Notes: generated by a model from the sequence alone, not told the origin. Counted from the stretch's first letter, positions 18,272-26,945 are shown. The stretch: DNA of 64,000 nucleotides from Serinicoccus marinus DSM 15273 (GCF_008386315.1 NZ_CP043808.1:2170001-2234000), one strand, 5' to 3'. Numbers and translations: made by a program.

Positions 18272-19591
18272 TCAGGTCTGGGCGGGCTCGTGCTGGTGCA
18301 GGTCGGAGTCCTGCAGCGACTTGGGCACCATCGACACCGCCGCGAAGGAGATGAGCGCGAGCACCGCGATGTAGACGCCGATGCTCCAGGACTGGCCGGT
18401 GCGCTGCAGCAGCAGCTCGGCGATGAGCGGGGCGAAGGCGCCGCCGATGATCGAGCCGAGGGCATACCCGATGGAGACGCCGGAGTAGCGCACCCGGGCG
18501 GGGAACATCTCGGCGTAGAGCGCCGACTGCGGGCCGTAGGACGGGCCGAGACCGACGGTGAGGACGAGGATCGCGAGGGTGAAGAGCGGCAACGAGGCGG
18601 TGTCGAGCAGGAACCACATGGGGATCGCCCAGAGGATGATGATGCCGTAACCGATCTGGAAGGTCAGCACGCGACCGATCCGGTCGGAGATGTAGCCGCC
18701 GTAGAGCGTGAAGACCAGCCATCCCACGCCACCGAGCAGCGAGGCGATGAGCGTCTGGGTGCGCTCCATGCCGAGCGTGTTGACGCCGTAGCCGTTGAAG
18801 TAGGCGATGACGAGGTAGCCCGCCGCGTTGTTGGCGGCGAAGATGAGCGCGGCGAGGATGACGTTCTTGCGGTGGTGCCGGAAGAGCTCGCCGAGCGGGG
18901 CCGACTCCTTCTGCCGCAGCCGGGCCATCTCGGCGAAGACCGGCGACTCCTCGACCTGGCGGCGGATCCAGTACCCCACGCCGATGAGCACGATAGAGAA
19001 GAGGAACGGGATGCGCCAGCCCCAGGTGAGGAACTGCTCGTCGGTCATGAAGGTGCTGAGGCCGAACATGAACAGCGTCGCGACGATCATGCCGATGGGG
19101 ACGCCGATCTGCGGGTAGGCCCCGAACAGGCCCCGCTTGCCCAGCGGCGCGTGCTCGACCGACATGAGCGCGGCGCCGCCCCACTCACCGCCGGCGGAGA
19201 AGCCCTGGAGCAGCCGCAGGAAAATGAGCAGGACCGGGGCCGCGACGCCGATCTGGGCATACGTCGGCAGCAGCCCGATGATCGCGGTGGCGCCGCCCAT
19301 GCCGACCAGGGTGAAGACGAGGACGACCTTGCGGCCGAAGCGGTCACCGAGGTGCCCGGCGACGACGGCGCCGAGCGGGCGCACGAGGAAGCTGATGCCG
19401 AGGGAGGCCCACGCCGCGAGCTGCGCGCCGCCCTCGCCCATGGGCGCGAAGAAGAGCTGGCCGAGGACGAGCGCGGCCGCCTGGGCGTAGATGAAGAAGT
19501 CGTACCACTCGATGGTGGTGCCGACCAGGGTGCCGGCGAGGACCTTGCGCTCCTCCCGCGCCCGGTCGGTGCGTGCTTCACTGCCGGTCAT
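18272..19591 (-). CDS. MFS transporter, metabolite:H+ symporter (MHS) family
   Basis: The 439-residue protein has 12 hydrophobic segments and the hallmarks of the MHS branch (ShiA, ProP, KgtP type): GTTIEWYDFFIYAQAAALV in TM1, GHLGDRFGRKVVLV between TM2 and TM3, RLLQGFSAGGEWGGAAL in TM5 and GYISDRIGRVLTFQ after TM8. It would import an organic acid or osmolyte with protons; the substrate cannot be read from sequence. The ATG at 19591 gives the normal N-terminus with a short charged leader (SEARTDRAREERKVLAGTLV). A nitronate monooxygenase gene lies 121 bases upstream on the same strand; whether they share a transcript is unclear. Confidence 0.93.
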   Translation of the reverse strand: MTGSEARTDRAREERKVLAGTLVGTTIEWYDFFIYAQAAALVLGQLFFAPMGEGGAQLAAWASLGISFLVRPLGAVVAGHLGDRFGRKVVLVFTLVGMGGATAIIGLLPTYAQIGVAAPVLLIFLRLLQGFSAGGEWGGAALMSVEHAPLGKRGLFGAYPQIGVPIGMIVATLFMFGLSTFMTDEQFLTWGWRIPFLFSIVLIGVGYWIRRQVEESPVFAEMARLRQKESAPLGELFRHHRKNVILAALIFAANNAAGYLVIAYFNGYGVNTLGMERTQTLIASLLGGVGWLVFTLYGGYISDRIGRVLTFQIGYGIIILWAIPMWFLLDTASLPLFTLAILVLTVGLGPSYGPQSALYAEMFPARVRYSGVSIGYALGSIIGGAFAPLIAELLLQRTGQSWSIGVYIAVLALISFAAVSMVPKSLQDSDLHQHEPAQT

Positions 19592-19712
19592 CCTCGACCC
19601 TCCTGACGGTGCGTGGTGCGCCACGGAGCGGTCCCTGCGAGGGGCGGGCCGGCGCGGCGGTGCGTCACCCGATGATAAGCACGCGCCGGGCCGGCGGGAC
19701 AGAGCCTGCTGC

Positions 19713-21221
19713 TCAGGCAGTGTGCCGCAGGCCGGCCGCGGCGGGCACCTGCTCCTGCAGGTAGTCCAGCGCCTGCACCGCGGTCCAGCCCTCGGGGTGC
19801 CGCTCGATGAGTGCGGTGGCACCGGCGAGGTCCTGGCCGAGCGTGACGAGGGTGTCCTCGGCATACCCGTCCTTGCGCTCCTGCCCCAGGCCGATGTTGG
19901 CCATGAGCCCGTTGCACAGGCACTTGCGTCCGACGGTGTCGGCCTCGTCGCCGCCCTTCTTGAGATACATGTGCACCGGCTCGGAGGCACAGCGGTAGCC
20001 GATCTCGCCGTCCTCGCGCTCGTAGGGCTGGCGCAGGTAGGACAGGTCGCACAGCCGGGGGCGGGCCTCGTAGACCTCGACCTGGCTGGCGGTGCCCTCC
20101 AGCGTCGCGACCTTGAACGGGAAGCCGGTCGGGCTGGCGCGCGGGTCGTTGCGGACGGCGAGCTCGCCGGTGCGCAGCCGTCCGATGAGCTGCCCGCGCG
20201 GGCCGTCGGCCAGGCCGGAGTCCTGCGACAGCGCGAAGAGGGTGCCGACCTGCACCCCGACCGCGCCGGCGGCCAGCGCCTCGGCGACCTTGTCGGGGGT
20301 GGAGTAGGCCCCCGCCATCCAGAACGGCAGCCCGATGTCGACCATCTTGGCGAGGTTGGCCTCGTCACGGTCACCGTAGACGGGCTCGCCGGCCTCGTCG
20401 AGCTGCATCTTGCCGCGCGGCGGGGCGGAGTGGCCGCCGGCCGGGGGCCGCTCGACCACGAAACCGTCGGGGCGGATCTCGGGGTCGCGGTGCAGGTAGT
20501 TCGCCAGCTGGTCCACCGAGATGATCGCGAGGAAGTCGGGACGGGTCAGCGTGGGCAGGTCGTCGCCGAGCAGGTCGACAGGGTCGACGGTGATGGTCCG
20601 GCGCATCTTGCCCCCGAGCACGTCCGCGGAGATGCTGCCCGGCTCACCCGCGGCGAGGGAGCGCAGCAGCTGCGGGATCTCCCGGGGTATGCCCGCGCCC
20701 ATGAGCACGTAGTCGACCCCGGCGATCATGGCGCCCAGGATCGCCGTGGGGTTGGCCATCTGAACCTTCTCGAGGCAGTTGATGCCGACGGCGCCCTCGG
20801 TGGAGTGCTGGGCCAGGTCCTCCTTGGCCAGCCACACCTCGGCGAAGTTGCCGACGACGCCCAGCTCCTGCCCGGCGCGGGCGGTCTCCAGGGTCAGCTT
20901 GGGGATGGGCTTGTAGGGCGTGCCCGGCGCCTTGCCGCCGTCGACGAAGTACTTGTCCAGCACCCGCTGAGCCATCTCCTGGCTGGGGAAGGCGGCCAGC
21001 GCCCGGCGGTAGTGCCCGCCCGGGTCGCCGTCCTGCAGGACCCGGCTGAGCACCGCGTCCATGGCCGTGCCGGAGACCACACCGAGCTGCCCGTTGCGCG
21101 CCACCTGTCGGGCCAGTCTCCATCCGGAGACGGCCACCCCCATGCCGCCCTGGATGATCGTGGGCCGGGGACGGTCGGTGTGGGTGGGCAGGTGGATGGG
21201 CTGGGCAGTGGGTGCGGCCAT
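19713..21221 (-). CDS. nitronate monooxygenase-like flavoprotein
   Basis: The 502-residue protein follows the nitronate monooxygenase / 2-nitropropane dioxygenase TIM-barrel pattern: PTIIQGGMGVAVSGWRLARQVA at the N-terminus (FMN-binding start), GVVSGTAMD, a central MGAGIPREIPQLL, FWMAGAYSTPDKVAEALAAGAVGVQVGTLFALSQDSG (FMN phosphate site). It is longer than the ~350-residue enzymes, with a C-terminal extension holding several Cys (RKCLCNGLMANIG) that is seen in the long actinobacterial group. These enzymes oxidise nitronates such as propionate 3-nitronate. The start is the ATG at 21221. The upstream region carries repeated CGTAGGTT boxes that look like an operator. Confidence 0.88.
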   Translation of the reverse strand: MAAPTAQPIHLPTHTDRPRPTIIQGGMGVAVSGWRLARQVARNGQLGVVSGTAMDAVLSRVLQDGDPGGHYRRALAAFPSQEMAQRVLDKYFVDGGKAPGTPYKPIPKLTLETARAGQELGVVGNFAEVWLAKEDLAQHSTEGAVGINCLEKVQMANPTAILGAMIAGVDYVLMGAGIPREIPQLLRSLAAGEPGSISADVLGGKMRRTITVDPVDLLGDDLPTLTRPDFLAIISVDQLANYLHRDPEIRPDGFVVERPPAGGHSAPPRGKMQLDEAGEPVYGDRDEANLAKMVDIGLPFWMAGAYSTPDKVAEALAAGAVGVQVGTLFALSQDSGLADGPRGQLIGRLRTGELAVRNDPRASPTGFPFKVATLEGTASQVEVYEARPRLCDLSYLRQPYEREDGEIGYRCASEPVHMYLKKGGDEADTVGRKCLCNGLMANIGLGQERKDGYAEDTLVTLGQDLAGATALIERHPEGWTAVQALDYLQEQVPAAAGLRHTA

Positions 21222-21250
21222 GCGAGGTGACACCTCTCTGGTCGGGGAGC

Positions 21251-21303
21251 AACCTACGCAGACGTAGGTTTCGCTTGCGTAGGTTACGGTAACGTAGGTA
21301 ACC
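21251..21303 (-). promoter_or_regulatory. operator-like CGTAGGTT repeats upstream of nitronate monooxygenase
   Basis: AACCTACG-caga-CGTAGGTT (21251-21270) is a perfect 8-bp inverted repeat; GCGTAGGTTAC follows at 21277 and AACGTAGGTAAC at 21291, and TTACGGTAA between them is itself palindromic. The boxes lie 30-80 bases before the ATG at 21221. This is the look of a binding site for a TetR- or GntR-type repressor. The regulator is not encoded in this window. Confidence 0.6.
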
Positions 21304-21389
21304 GCTCTTGTCAGGCCTCGCAGGTCAGCGGCGTGCCTGGGGGTGTGTCGGGCATACCCGAACCCGGAGCGATGGGGGTCGCCAACCGG

Positions 21390-21464
21390 CACTGAGCGCC
21401 GGTTCGTCACTCATGAGCCTCCTCGACTGGGCTCATCAGTGACATCCCGGCGTTCAGTGGACGA
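21390..21464. repeat. structured intergenic element, copy A
   Basis: The segment shares blocks with 49709-49784: CCGGTTCGTCACTC, then a variable hairpin, then GTGACATC, GGCG, TCAGTGGACGA, in the same order and spacing. The variable hairpin here is ATGAGCC...GGCTCAT (21413-21436). In the other copy its arms are AGCCT/AGGCT, so pairing is kept while sequence differs. It lies between the HAD gene stop and the nitronate monooxygenase promoter. Confidence 0.7.
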
Positions 21465-21523
21465 CGCGGCTGCAAGCGGGGCTCGCGCAGCCCGGTCACC
21501 GCTCGGGCGCCGGGCGGGCGCCG

Positions 21524-22183
21524 TCAGCGCACCTGCAGGTGGACCCGCACTCCCCCGTCGACCTGCTCGAAGCGGATGTCGGCCAGCGACTCGGCCACCA
21601 GGTCGGCGTCGGGCTCGAGCGCGTCCTGCTCGGTCGTCGTCAGCAGCGCGAGGGTGGCCGCACCAGCCGCCCGGCCGGCCTTCAGCCCCGCGGGAGCGTC
21701 CTCGACGACCAGGCAGCGCGCCGGGTCGGCGCCGAGCAGGCGGGCCCCGGTGAGGTATGGCTCCGGGTCGGGCTTACCGGCGCTGATGTCGTCGGCGGTG
21801 ACGACGACCGAGGTCTGGATCAGCCCGGCGGCACGGATCCGCACTCGGGCCAGCTCCCGGCCGGCAGAGGTCACGATGGCGCCCCGCTCCCCCACGGCGG
21901 CCAGCGCGTCGACCGCGCCGGGCAGGGCCACGATGCCCTCGACGTCCTCCAGCTCACGACGGTCGATGTCGGCGGTGGCGGCGTCCGCGTCGAGGTGCGG
22001 CGCGACCCGCTCGACGATCCCCCGGCTCGTCACCCCGTGGAAGTGGCCGAACCGCTCGAAGGGCACGTCGTGCTCGGCCGCCCAGGCACGCCACGAGCGC
22101 TCGACCGGCCCGCGGGAGTCGGTCAGGGTCCCGTCGTTGTCGAAGAGGACGGCCTCGAAGATCTCGGTCGTGATGTCTCGCAC
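21524..22183 (-). CDS. HAD-superfamily phosphatase (HAD-IA)
   Basis: The 219-residue protein has the four HAD motifs: FDNDGTLTDS (motif I, nucleophile Asp and acid Asp), IVTSAG (motif II), GKPDPEPY (motif III Lys), and VVEDAPAGLKAGRAAG (motif IV). The alpha-helical cap after motif I (ERSWRAWAAEHDVPFERFGHFHGV) puts it in the beta-phosphoglucomutase/sugar-phosphatase group, close to YfbT/YniC-type phosphatases acting on small phosphorylated sugars or polyols. Exact substrate unknown. It starts at GTG 22183 (VRDITTEIFEAVLF). It is located just downstream of the Tad gene block and is probably independent of it. Confidence 0.93.
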   Translation of the reverse strand: MRDITTEIFEAVLFDNDGTLTDSRGPVERSWRAWAAEHDVPFERFGHFHGVTSRGIVERVAPHLDADAATADIDRRELEDVEGIVALPGAVDALAAVGERGAIVTSAGRELARVRIRAAGLIQTSVVVTADDISAGKPDPEPYLTGARLLGADPARCLVVEDAPAGLKAGRAAGAATLALLTTTEQDALEPDADLVAESLADIRFEQVDGGVRVHLQVR

Positions 22184-22217
22184 CGAGTCATCGTGTCAGG
22201 CGCCTGCCCGGTATGCC

Positions 22218-22679
22218 TCACCCCGCCACCTCCGAGCGCGCGGACGACGTCACGGTGATGGTCACGCCACCCCCGAAGGCCTCCAGCACCGAGCTGACCA
22301 CCGGGATGCTGGCCCGGCCGGTGACGGTGACGACCGCCGTGCGGCCGTCCGTGGTGCCGGTGCCGCTGCCCAGCCCCCACTCCTCGATGCGCGAGGGCTG
22401 CACGCGTCGCGCCAGGTGCTCGGAGGCGGCGTCGATGACCGTCTGGTCGGTCACCGGGGGGCCGGTGCCGAGGCCACCCTCGTAGACCTGCTCGCGGGCC
22501 AAGGCGTCGCTGGCGTCCAGGGCCGCGGCGTCCGCCGCGTCCAGCAGCTGGATCCGGCTCAACTGCACCGAGGTCACCCCGATGACGGCGAAGATGATGG
22601 TGAGCGTCAGTGCGACCATGCCGATGAGCAGGATGCTGATCTGCCCGCCGTCGCGCTCCTCCGTGAGAGTCCCCGTCAT
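22218..22679 (-). CDS. TadG-like Flp pilus-assembly protein
   Basis: The 153-residue protein begins with a polar leader ending in DGGQISILLIGMVALTLTIIFAVIGVTSVQLSRIQLLDAADAAALDASDALA, the standard N-terminal TM of TadG-type proteins with the following helix that resembles pilin cleavage regions. The remainder is periplasmic-type beta-rich sequence. It is the last gene of the Tad block and overlaps the previous gene by four bases. TadE/F/G pseudopilins help assemble or anchor the Flp pilus. It is shorter than full TadG because it lacks the vWA part, which is common in actinobacterial Tad loci. Confidence 0.85.
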   Translation of the reverse strand: MTGTLTEERDGGQISILLIGMVALTLTIIFAVIGVTSVQLSRIQLLDAADAAALDASDALAREQVYEGGLGTGPPVTDQTVIDAASEHLARRVQPSRIEEWGLGSGTGTTDGRTAVVTVTGRASIPVVSSVLEAFGGGVTITVTSSARSEVAG

Positions 22680-23143
22680 CGTCCGCCTCCCCGGAACTCG
22701 TCCACCGGTTCGTGGTGGGTGGACGTGAGGGTGACGGAGGTGGGCACCCGGTCGCGCATGAAGTCCGGCACCAGCGGCAGCTCGACGCTGATCTGCGAGT
22801 CGACGAGCACCGTCGTGCCGGGAGCCAGGCACCCGCCGTCGGGGCAGGAGACCTGCACCCCACCCTCACCGTCCTCGAAGCCGTGCGAGCGGTAGACCAG
22901 GGCAGCCGCCACCTGGGCCCGGGACGAGGCAGCCTCGACCCCGTCGGCCGTGACGAAGGCGCGACCGGCCTCACGGGCCGCGGCGGTCACGGCATACGCG
23001 CCGGCCTGGACCCGCCCGACCGTGCCGACGAGGTAGAAGAGCGGGACGACGAGCAGCACGAGGAGGAAGGCGACCTCGACGGTCATCGACCCACGGTCCG
23101 ACGCGATCCGCGGCGAGCTCGCTGCCGTGGCCGTCGCTCTCAC
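22676..23143 (-). CDS. TadE-like pseudopilin
   Basis: The 155-residue protein has a TadE-type N-terminus: RIASDRGSMTVEVAFLLVLLVVPLFYLVGTVGRVQAGAYAVTAAAREAGRA. The Glu after SMTV is the conserved Glu5-like residue of the mature pseudopilin, and the region before it is where a prepilin peptidase would cut. The exported part contains a Cys pair (SCPDGGC). It starts at GTG 23143, overlapping the stop of the upstream gene, so the three TadE/G genes are translated as a coupled set. It has the typical TadE length. Confidence 0.87.
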   Translation of the reverse strand: MRATATAASSPRIASDRGSMTVEVAFLLVLLVVPLFYLVGTVGRVQAGAYAVTAAAREAGRAFVTADGVEAASSRAQVAAALVYRSHGFEDGEGGVQVSCPDGGCLAPGTTVLVDSQISVELPLVPDFMRDRVPTSVTLTSTHHEPVDEFRGGGR

Positions 23144-23526
23144 TGGTCCTCCGCGAAGGCCTGCCCGACCACGGTCATCTGCCGGTCAGGGCCGAGCGGC
23201 CCGACGAGCGGCAGCCGCATCGTCGCGCTCACCTCGACCACCTCCACTCCGCCCACGGTGGTGCGACCGGACGTGACGGTCACTCCCGCTGCCCCGCCGG
23301 GCAGGCTCGAGGCCATCAGCTCCTGGGCCCTGCGGGCACCGTCCGCGGGGGTGCTGTCGACCCGGGCGCCCACCCGCGCCCCCTCGACGACGTGGGCGGT
23401 CGCGGTGTTGTGCAGGTGCAGCCCGAAGGCGAGCTGCATGACGCCGAGCATGAGGACGCTGACCAGTCCGGCCAGCATCGCGAACTCCGCGGGAGCCGCG
23501 CCCCGGTCGGTCGCGGCGCGGCGCAT
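23140..23526 (-). CDS. TadE-like pseudopilin
   Basis: The 128-residue protein has the TadE motif RGAAPAEFAMLAGLVSVLMLGVMQLAFGLHLHNTATAHVVEGARVGAR, with the conserved Glu after the processing site and one TM helix. Its exported part is small. It follows the pilin-like gene by one base and overlaps the next TadE-like gene. Together with its neighbour it would form the minor pseudopilins needed for Tad pilus assembly; the pilus itself is probably not made in this strain because tadA and tadB are broken. Confidence 0.87.
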   Translation of the reverse strand: MRRAATDRGAAPAEFAMLAGLVSVLMLGVMQLAFGLHLHNTATAHVVEGARVGARVDSTPADGARRAQELMASSLPGGAAGVTVTSGRTTVGGVEVVEVSATMRLPLVGPLGPDRQMTVVGQAFAEDQ

Positions 23527-23527
23527 G

Positions 23528-23728
23528 TCAGCCCCCGACGGAGTTGACGGCCTCGGAGAACAGGCTGGTGAGGAGGGGCTCGGCGACCAGCAGCAGGGCG
23601 GTCACGAGCGCGGCGGTCATGATGGTGATGAGCACCCACCCGGGCACGTCGCCGCGCTCCGGCTCGGACAGCCACAGTCGGACACGGTGCCGCAGGCCGG
23701 CGGGGTTCACGCGGAAGCGTCGGGTCAT
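23528..23728 (-). CDS. short Flp-pilin-like membrane peptide
   Basis: The 66-residue peptide has a basic N-terminus, then ERGDVPGWVLITIMTAALVTALLLVAEPLLTSLFSEAVNSV. This matches the short pilin-like proteins encoded between tadC and tadE in actinobacterial Tad loci: an acidic Glu at the start of a single hydrophobic helix. It could be the major Flp-type pilin or a tether. An upstream ribosome site (AGAAGGAGAACG) lies right before its ATG at 23728. It lies 27 bases downstream of tadC on the same strand. Confidence 0.8.
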   Translation of the reverse strand: MTRRFRVNPAGLRHRVRLWLSEPERGDVPGWVLITIMTAALVTALLLVAEPLLTSLFSEAVNSVGG

Positions 23729-23755
23729 GGTCGTTCTCCTTCTGGTGGTGGATCT

Positions 23756-24685
23756 CTAGAGACTCAGGCGCAGCAGCGGCACGCCGGGGAAGACGGCGAA
23801 GAGCACCGTGACGGGCAGGATGAGGAAGACGACCGGGATCATCATGGTGATCTCGCGCTTGCCGCCCTCCTCGATGAGCTGCTGACGTGCCGACTCGCGG
23901 GCGTCGGCGGCCTGGGCCCGCAGCACCTCGCCCAGCGGGGTCCCTCGCTGCAGGGCGACGACCAGGCCGTCCACGAAGCGGACGATCGGCGCGACACCGG
24001 TCCGGTGCCCGAGACCCTCGAGGGCCTCGGGGAGGCTGGCGCCGGTCCGGGCCTGGGCCAGGCACAGGTCGAGCTCGGCCGCCAGCTCTCCCCGGGAGAG
24101 TCGGGCCACCCGTTCCAACGCCTGGGCCGTGCCCTCACCCGCCGTGATCGACAGGGCGAGCAGCTCCGCGACAGCCGGGAACTCGGCCATGATCTGGTGC
24201 TCGCGACGGGTCGCCGCCCGACTGAGCATCCAGTCGCGGGCCACGACCCCGGCCAGGAAGGCAGCCCCCACCAGGAGCAGGACGATGGCGGGGCTGGTCC
24301 CCCGGGCGAACCAGAGCAGCGCTCCCAGCGCCACCGCGGCCGCTGCGGCCAGCACCCCCCAGACCACCTGCTGCACCCGGAAGCCCTCCACGTCACCGGC
24401 AAGGCCGGCACGGTGGAGGCGGCTGCGCACCGAGTCAGCCCCTCCCAGCAGCCGGTCCAGCAGGTGCGCGGCCCGACGTGCCAGCGGGGTCAGCAGGTCG
24501 CTGACCTCCCAGGGCTGCGGGTCGTCGAGGGCGAGGAGACGGGACTTGCGGGGCGGCCGGTCAAGGTAGGGCTCGATGCGGTCGGCCAGGTCGACACGAC
24601 GGGCCACCGGCAAGCCGGCCCAGACGAGCACCAGGCCGGCACCCAGCGTCAGGCCGAGGACCGCACCCCACCAGGCCGGGTTCAT
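23756..24685 (-). CDS. tadC: Tad secretion inner-membrane protein TadC
   Basis: The 309-residue protein has one N-terminal TM, a cytoplasmic linker (RIEPYLDRPPRKSRLLALDDPQPWEV), two TM helices around residues 105-150, and then the T2SF domain: REHQIMAEFPAVAELLALSITAGEGTAQALERVARLSRGELAAELDLCLAQARTGASLPEALEGL, followed by two C-terminal TM segments (MMIPVVFLILPVTVLFAVFPGVPLL). This is the TadC/GspF type platform protein of Tad pili. The start overlaps the stop of the tadB fragment (ATGA at 24682-24685), as in intact operons where tadB and tadC are adjacent. Confidence 0.92.
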   Translation of the reverse strand: MNPAWWGAVLGLTLGAGLVLVWAGLPVARRVDLADRIEPYLDRPPRKSRLLALDDPQPWEVSDLLTPLARRAAHLLDRLLGGADSVRSRLHRAGLAGDVEGFRVQQVVWGVLAAAAAVALGALLWFARGTSPAIVLLLVGAAFLAGVVARDWMLSRAATRREHQIMAEFPAVAELLALSITAGEGTAQALERVARLSRGELAAELDLCLAQARTGASLPEALEGLGHRTGVAPIVRFVDGLVVALQRGTPLGEVLRAQAADARESARQQLIEEGGKREITMMIPVVFLILPVTVLFAVFPGVPLLRLSL

Positions 24686-24875
24686 CGCAGCACCCGTGCT
24701 TCCTCCGGCAGACGCCCGACGGCGACCATGACCCGGTAGGCCACCAGGGACAGCGCCGCACCGATGGCCAGCACCAGCGCTCCGGCGGGCGTGCCGTAGG
24801 CCTGCAACGTGCTCCCTCGCGTGGCCAGCAGAAGCAGCACCGCCCACGGGGCAGCCATCGCCAGCCGTGTCTGAA
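24682..24875 (-). pseudogene. tadB: tadB, last ~58 codons only
   Basis: Read on the minus strand into the tadC overlap, the sequence gives TRLAMAAPWAVLLLLAT..., AYGTPAGALVLAIGAALSLVAYRVMVAVGRLPEEARVLR and stop. This is the C-terminal end of TadB (two TM helices and the conserved GRLPEE-R-VL tail). Upstream of about 24875 the similarity stops: the frame continues into sequence unrelated to TadB. The missing 5' portion, and the 3' half of tadA that should precede it, are replaced by the 13-kb island. No residual ribosome site or start belongs to it. Confidence 0.85.
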
Positions 24876-25109
24876 AAGCTACTTTCTGGTCAGCGTGGAA
24901 GTGCCAATGTGCGCCGCAACCTCCGAGTCCACACGGGTCACTTCAGCCCCATTCTGCACTCCTCTTTCATATAGCGGACCGGTGGGTGAAACTGCGGCAT
25001 TGAAACCCGGCGTGTCTCTGCAGGGTATGTCAGTGGGACGTGCTCTCCTTGAAGTAAGACCTGGCGGCTCGATGAAGTGTCGTCACCGCAGACACTCAAG
25101 GAGATCTTC
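24876..25109. other. left end of island, no gene assigned
   Basis: These 234 bases lie between the tadB break and the first island gene. They are visibly lower in GC than the flanks and must hold the promoter for the plus-strand operon. A 66-codon reading frame on the minus strand (24938-25138) looks accidental. No inverted repeat or recognisable recombination site was found at the junction itself. Confidence 0.5.
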
Positions 25110-26573
25110 ATGCGCTTCAGCGAGCATTTCAACATCACACGCAGCGGCGACGAAACATGGTTCGATCCGCTGCTAGATCAGGACACACCTCTCTACGTGG
25201 ACCCGTTCCTCGTCTTCGACGACAAGAAGAAGCGATGGAAGAGTGCTCGGAGCGACGTTGTGGACTTCTTCGAGGTCGCGGCGCAACTTGTCAGTGCCGC
25301 CGGATCGGCCAAGGCAACGGCCGCGTACAGCAAAGCGACTTCCTTCCTACGGTTCCCGGAGCCGAACGAGTTTGCTCTCGGCGTGTCTATGGGTCGACCG
25401 AACGGGTCCGGCACAGGCGGCGGCTTTGCCGATGACATGGCGACCGTGCTGCAACTAGTCCACAAGCACAGCGATGTGGCTCACCTAGCCACCATCCAGG
25501 GGTTTGACCTCTTCTCGACGGGGATTGGTTTCGATCGCATAAGCGACATCCTGTGCAACATCCTCAAGGCCCGGTTCATCGACTACACCCAAAAGGTGGC
25601 GAAGAAGCATGGGGTCCCGATGGAACCGGTGATGGTCAAGCATGCCTCCTGGAGCAAGAGCAACGCGCGCTGGGAAAACAAGAAGGTCATGCTGCCGAAA
25701 TCTCCCACCAGGGGGTGGCGTGCTACTCGTACCAGAACGGTTCTTGCGAGACATGCCAGAAGTCACGAAGGACGGCTTCTTCCACTGGGCCGATGCCAAC
25801 GCCGCGGCCGCCCTTCGGAGCGACTTCGGCTACCTCATCACGGACGAGTTGAGCCAGCCGACGCGGCGATGGATCGCTCAGAAGTTCGCGGTGAAGCATC
25901 CCGACACAGCGATGGACTACATCAAGCATGTCGAGCAACTGCCCCACCTGCCATACGACGTAGAAGTAGATCCCCGGGGGCTCGTTTCCTGGCGTGAGGC
26001 CGGGGTCGCCGCCGGGCGTCAACTCGGCCTGACACCGGCTGACCAACCGCAGACAAAGCAAGATCTACACGACTTCGTAGACACGCTTGCAGATAAGTTC
26101 AAGCACGCCGTTGAGCACACAGACACCTGGCGAGCACTCTGGGCGGATAACCAGCCGCAGACGGAGAAGATCATCCAGGCGGTCGCGGCCCCATGTGGAC
26201 TGAAGCGTGCCGTGCCGCTGACGTGGATCTGGGGCAAGAGGTCAACCGTGGCCGTGGGCCAGTGGACTTCAAGTTCTCGAAGGGCTGGGAGATGCGCGCA
26301 CTGCTTGAGATCAAGCGCATCCACAGTAGTGGATTCTTTACCGGTGCCTCCAGGCAGCTGCCGCAGTACCTGAAGACGGAGCAGATCGACTACGGGGTCT
26401 ATCTTTGCGTTGGTTACACGGACGAGGACTTTTCGGAATCACGCCTCAAGCGAGTCCAGGAGACGATCGACGCTCTGGGCAAAGAAGCGAAGGTCACGAT
26501 GCGGCTCGTTGTCGTGGACGCTCGCAGGACCAACAAGACATCAGCGTCAAAGTTGAAAGATGGGAAGTCATGA
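25110..26573 (+). pseudogene. large unknown protein with C-terminal PD-(D/E)xK-like motif, two compensating frameshifts
   Basis: The ATG at 25110 follows AAGGAG by six bases. The total span is exactly 488 codons, but the middle part is in another frame: the frame shifts at about 25713 (after KKVMLPKSP, in a run of five G) and returns at about 26196 (before MWTEACRAADVDLGQEV, in a run of four C). Corrected, the protein starts FSEHFNITRSGDETWFDPLL, has a helical middle (DFGYLITDELSQPTRRWIAQKF), and ends in GRGPVDFKFSKGW...ALLEIKRIHS...QLPQYL, a D...ExK signature of the restriction-endonuclease fold. I know no named family. It leads a tight four-gene operon. Frame changes at homopolymers suggest indel error, which would leave an intact gene. 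Confidence 0.65.
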
Positions 26574-26770
26574 ACCGCTACAAGATCAAGTACATGCGCG
26601 GATACGGCGACGACCTACCGCAGGAGGTGGTCGCGGACTTCTATCGCCGCAGCGGACCAAACACCGATTTCATCCGTGGGCATGCAGTGTACGAACAGGT
26701 AACGCTGCATAGTCTCGCCACCAAGGTCATCGTGCACATTGCGTTGGTCGAGGAGGACGTGGATGAGTGA
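26570..26770 (+). CDS. small unknown protein of the island operon
   Basis: The 66-residue protein (starting MNRYKIKYMRGYGDDLPQEVVADFY and ending IVHIALVEEDVDE) overlaps the end of the upstream gene by four bases (ATGA) and the next gene by eight bases. It has no signal or membrane segment and no recognised motif. Tight overlap on both sides shows that it belongs to the operon and is co-translated. A role as a regulator, antitoxin or nuclease cofactor is possible but not supported by sequence. Confidence 0.7.
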   Translation: MNRYKIKYMRGYGDDLPQEVVADFYRRSGPNTDFIRGHAVYEQVTLHSLATKVIVHIALVEEDVDE

Positions 26771-26945
26771 CCGAGCGTTCAAGCCTGTCGGTGAAGGCGA
26801 GCCCTACCCCGTCTGGGACGACAACCTTCCCGACGGTTTCGAGAGGGTCGGCATTGGTTGGGTCTGCGCGACTTGCCGTGCGCTGGTCGTGGGCCGAGAT
26901 GACGCCGCTGCGCATCGCGACTGGCACGCTGACCTGAAGGGGTGA
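26763..26945 (+). CDS. small zinc-finger-like protein
   Basis: The 60-residue protein carries CATCRALVVGRDDAAAHRDWH: a Cys-x2-Cys pair followed by two His, consistent with a single C2H2-like zinc-binding module, after an acidic, Pro-rich leader (EGEPYPVWDDNLPDGFERVGIGWV). Such mini proteins are common in actinobacteriophages and mobile elements. It starts at ATG 26763 and its end overlaps the GTG at 26942 of the following gene. Metal binding is inferred from the motif only. Confidence 0.65.
   Translation: MSDRAFKPVGEGEPYPVWDDNLPDGFERVGIGWVCATCRALVVGRDDAAAHRDWHADLKG

Noticed and set aside
24938-25138. 66-codon minus-strand ORF at the island left end
   Set aside because: No ribosome site, overlaps the start region of the well-supported gene at 25110.
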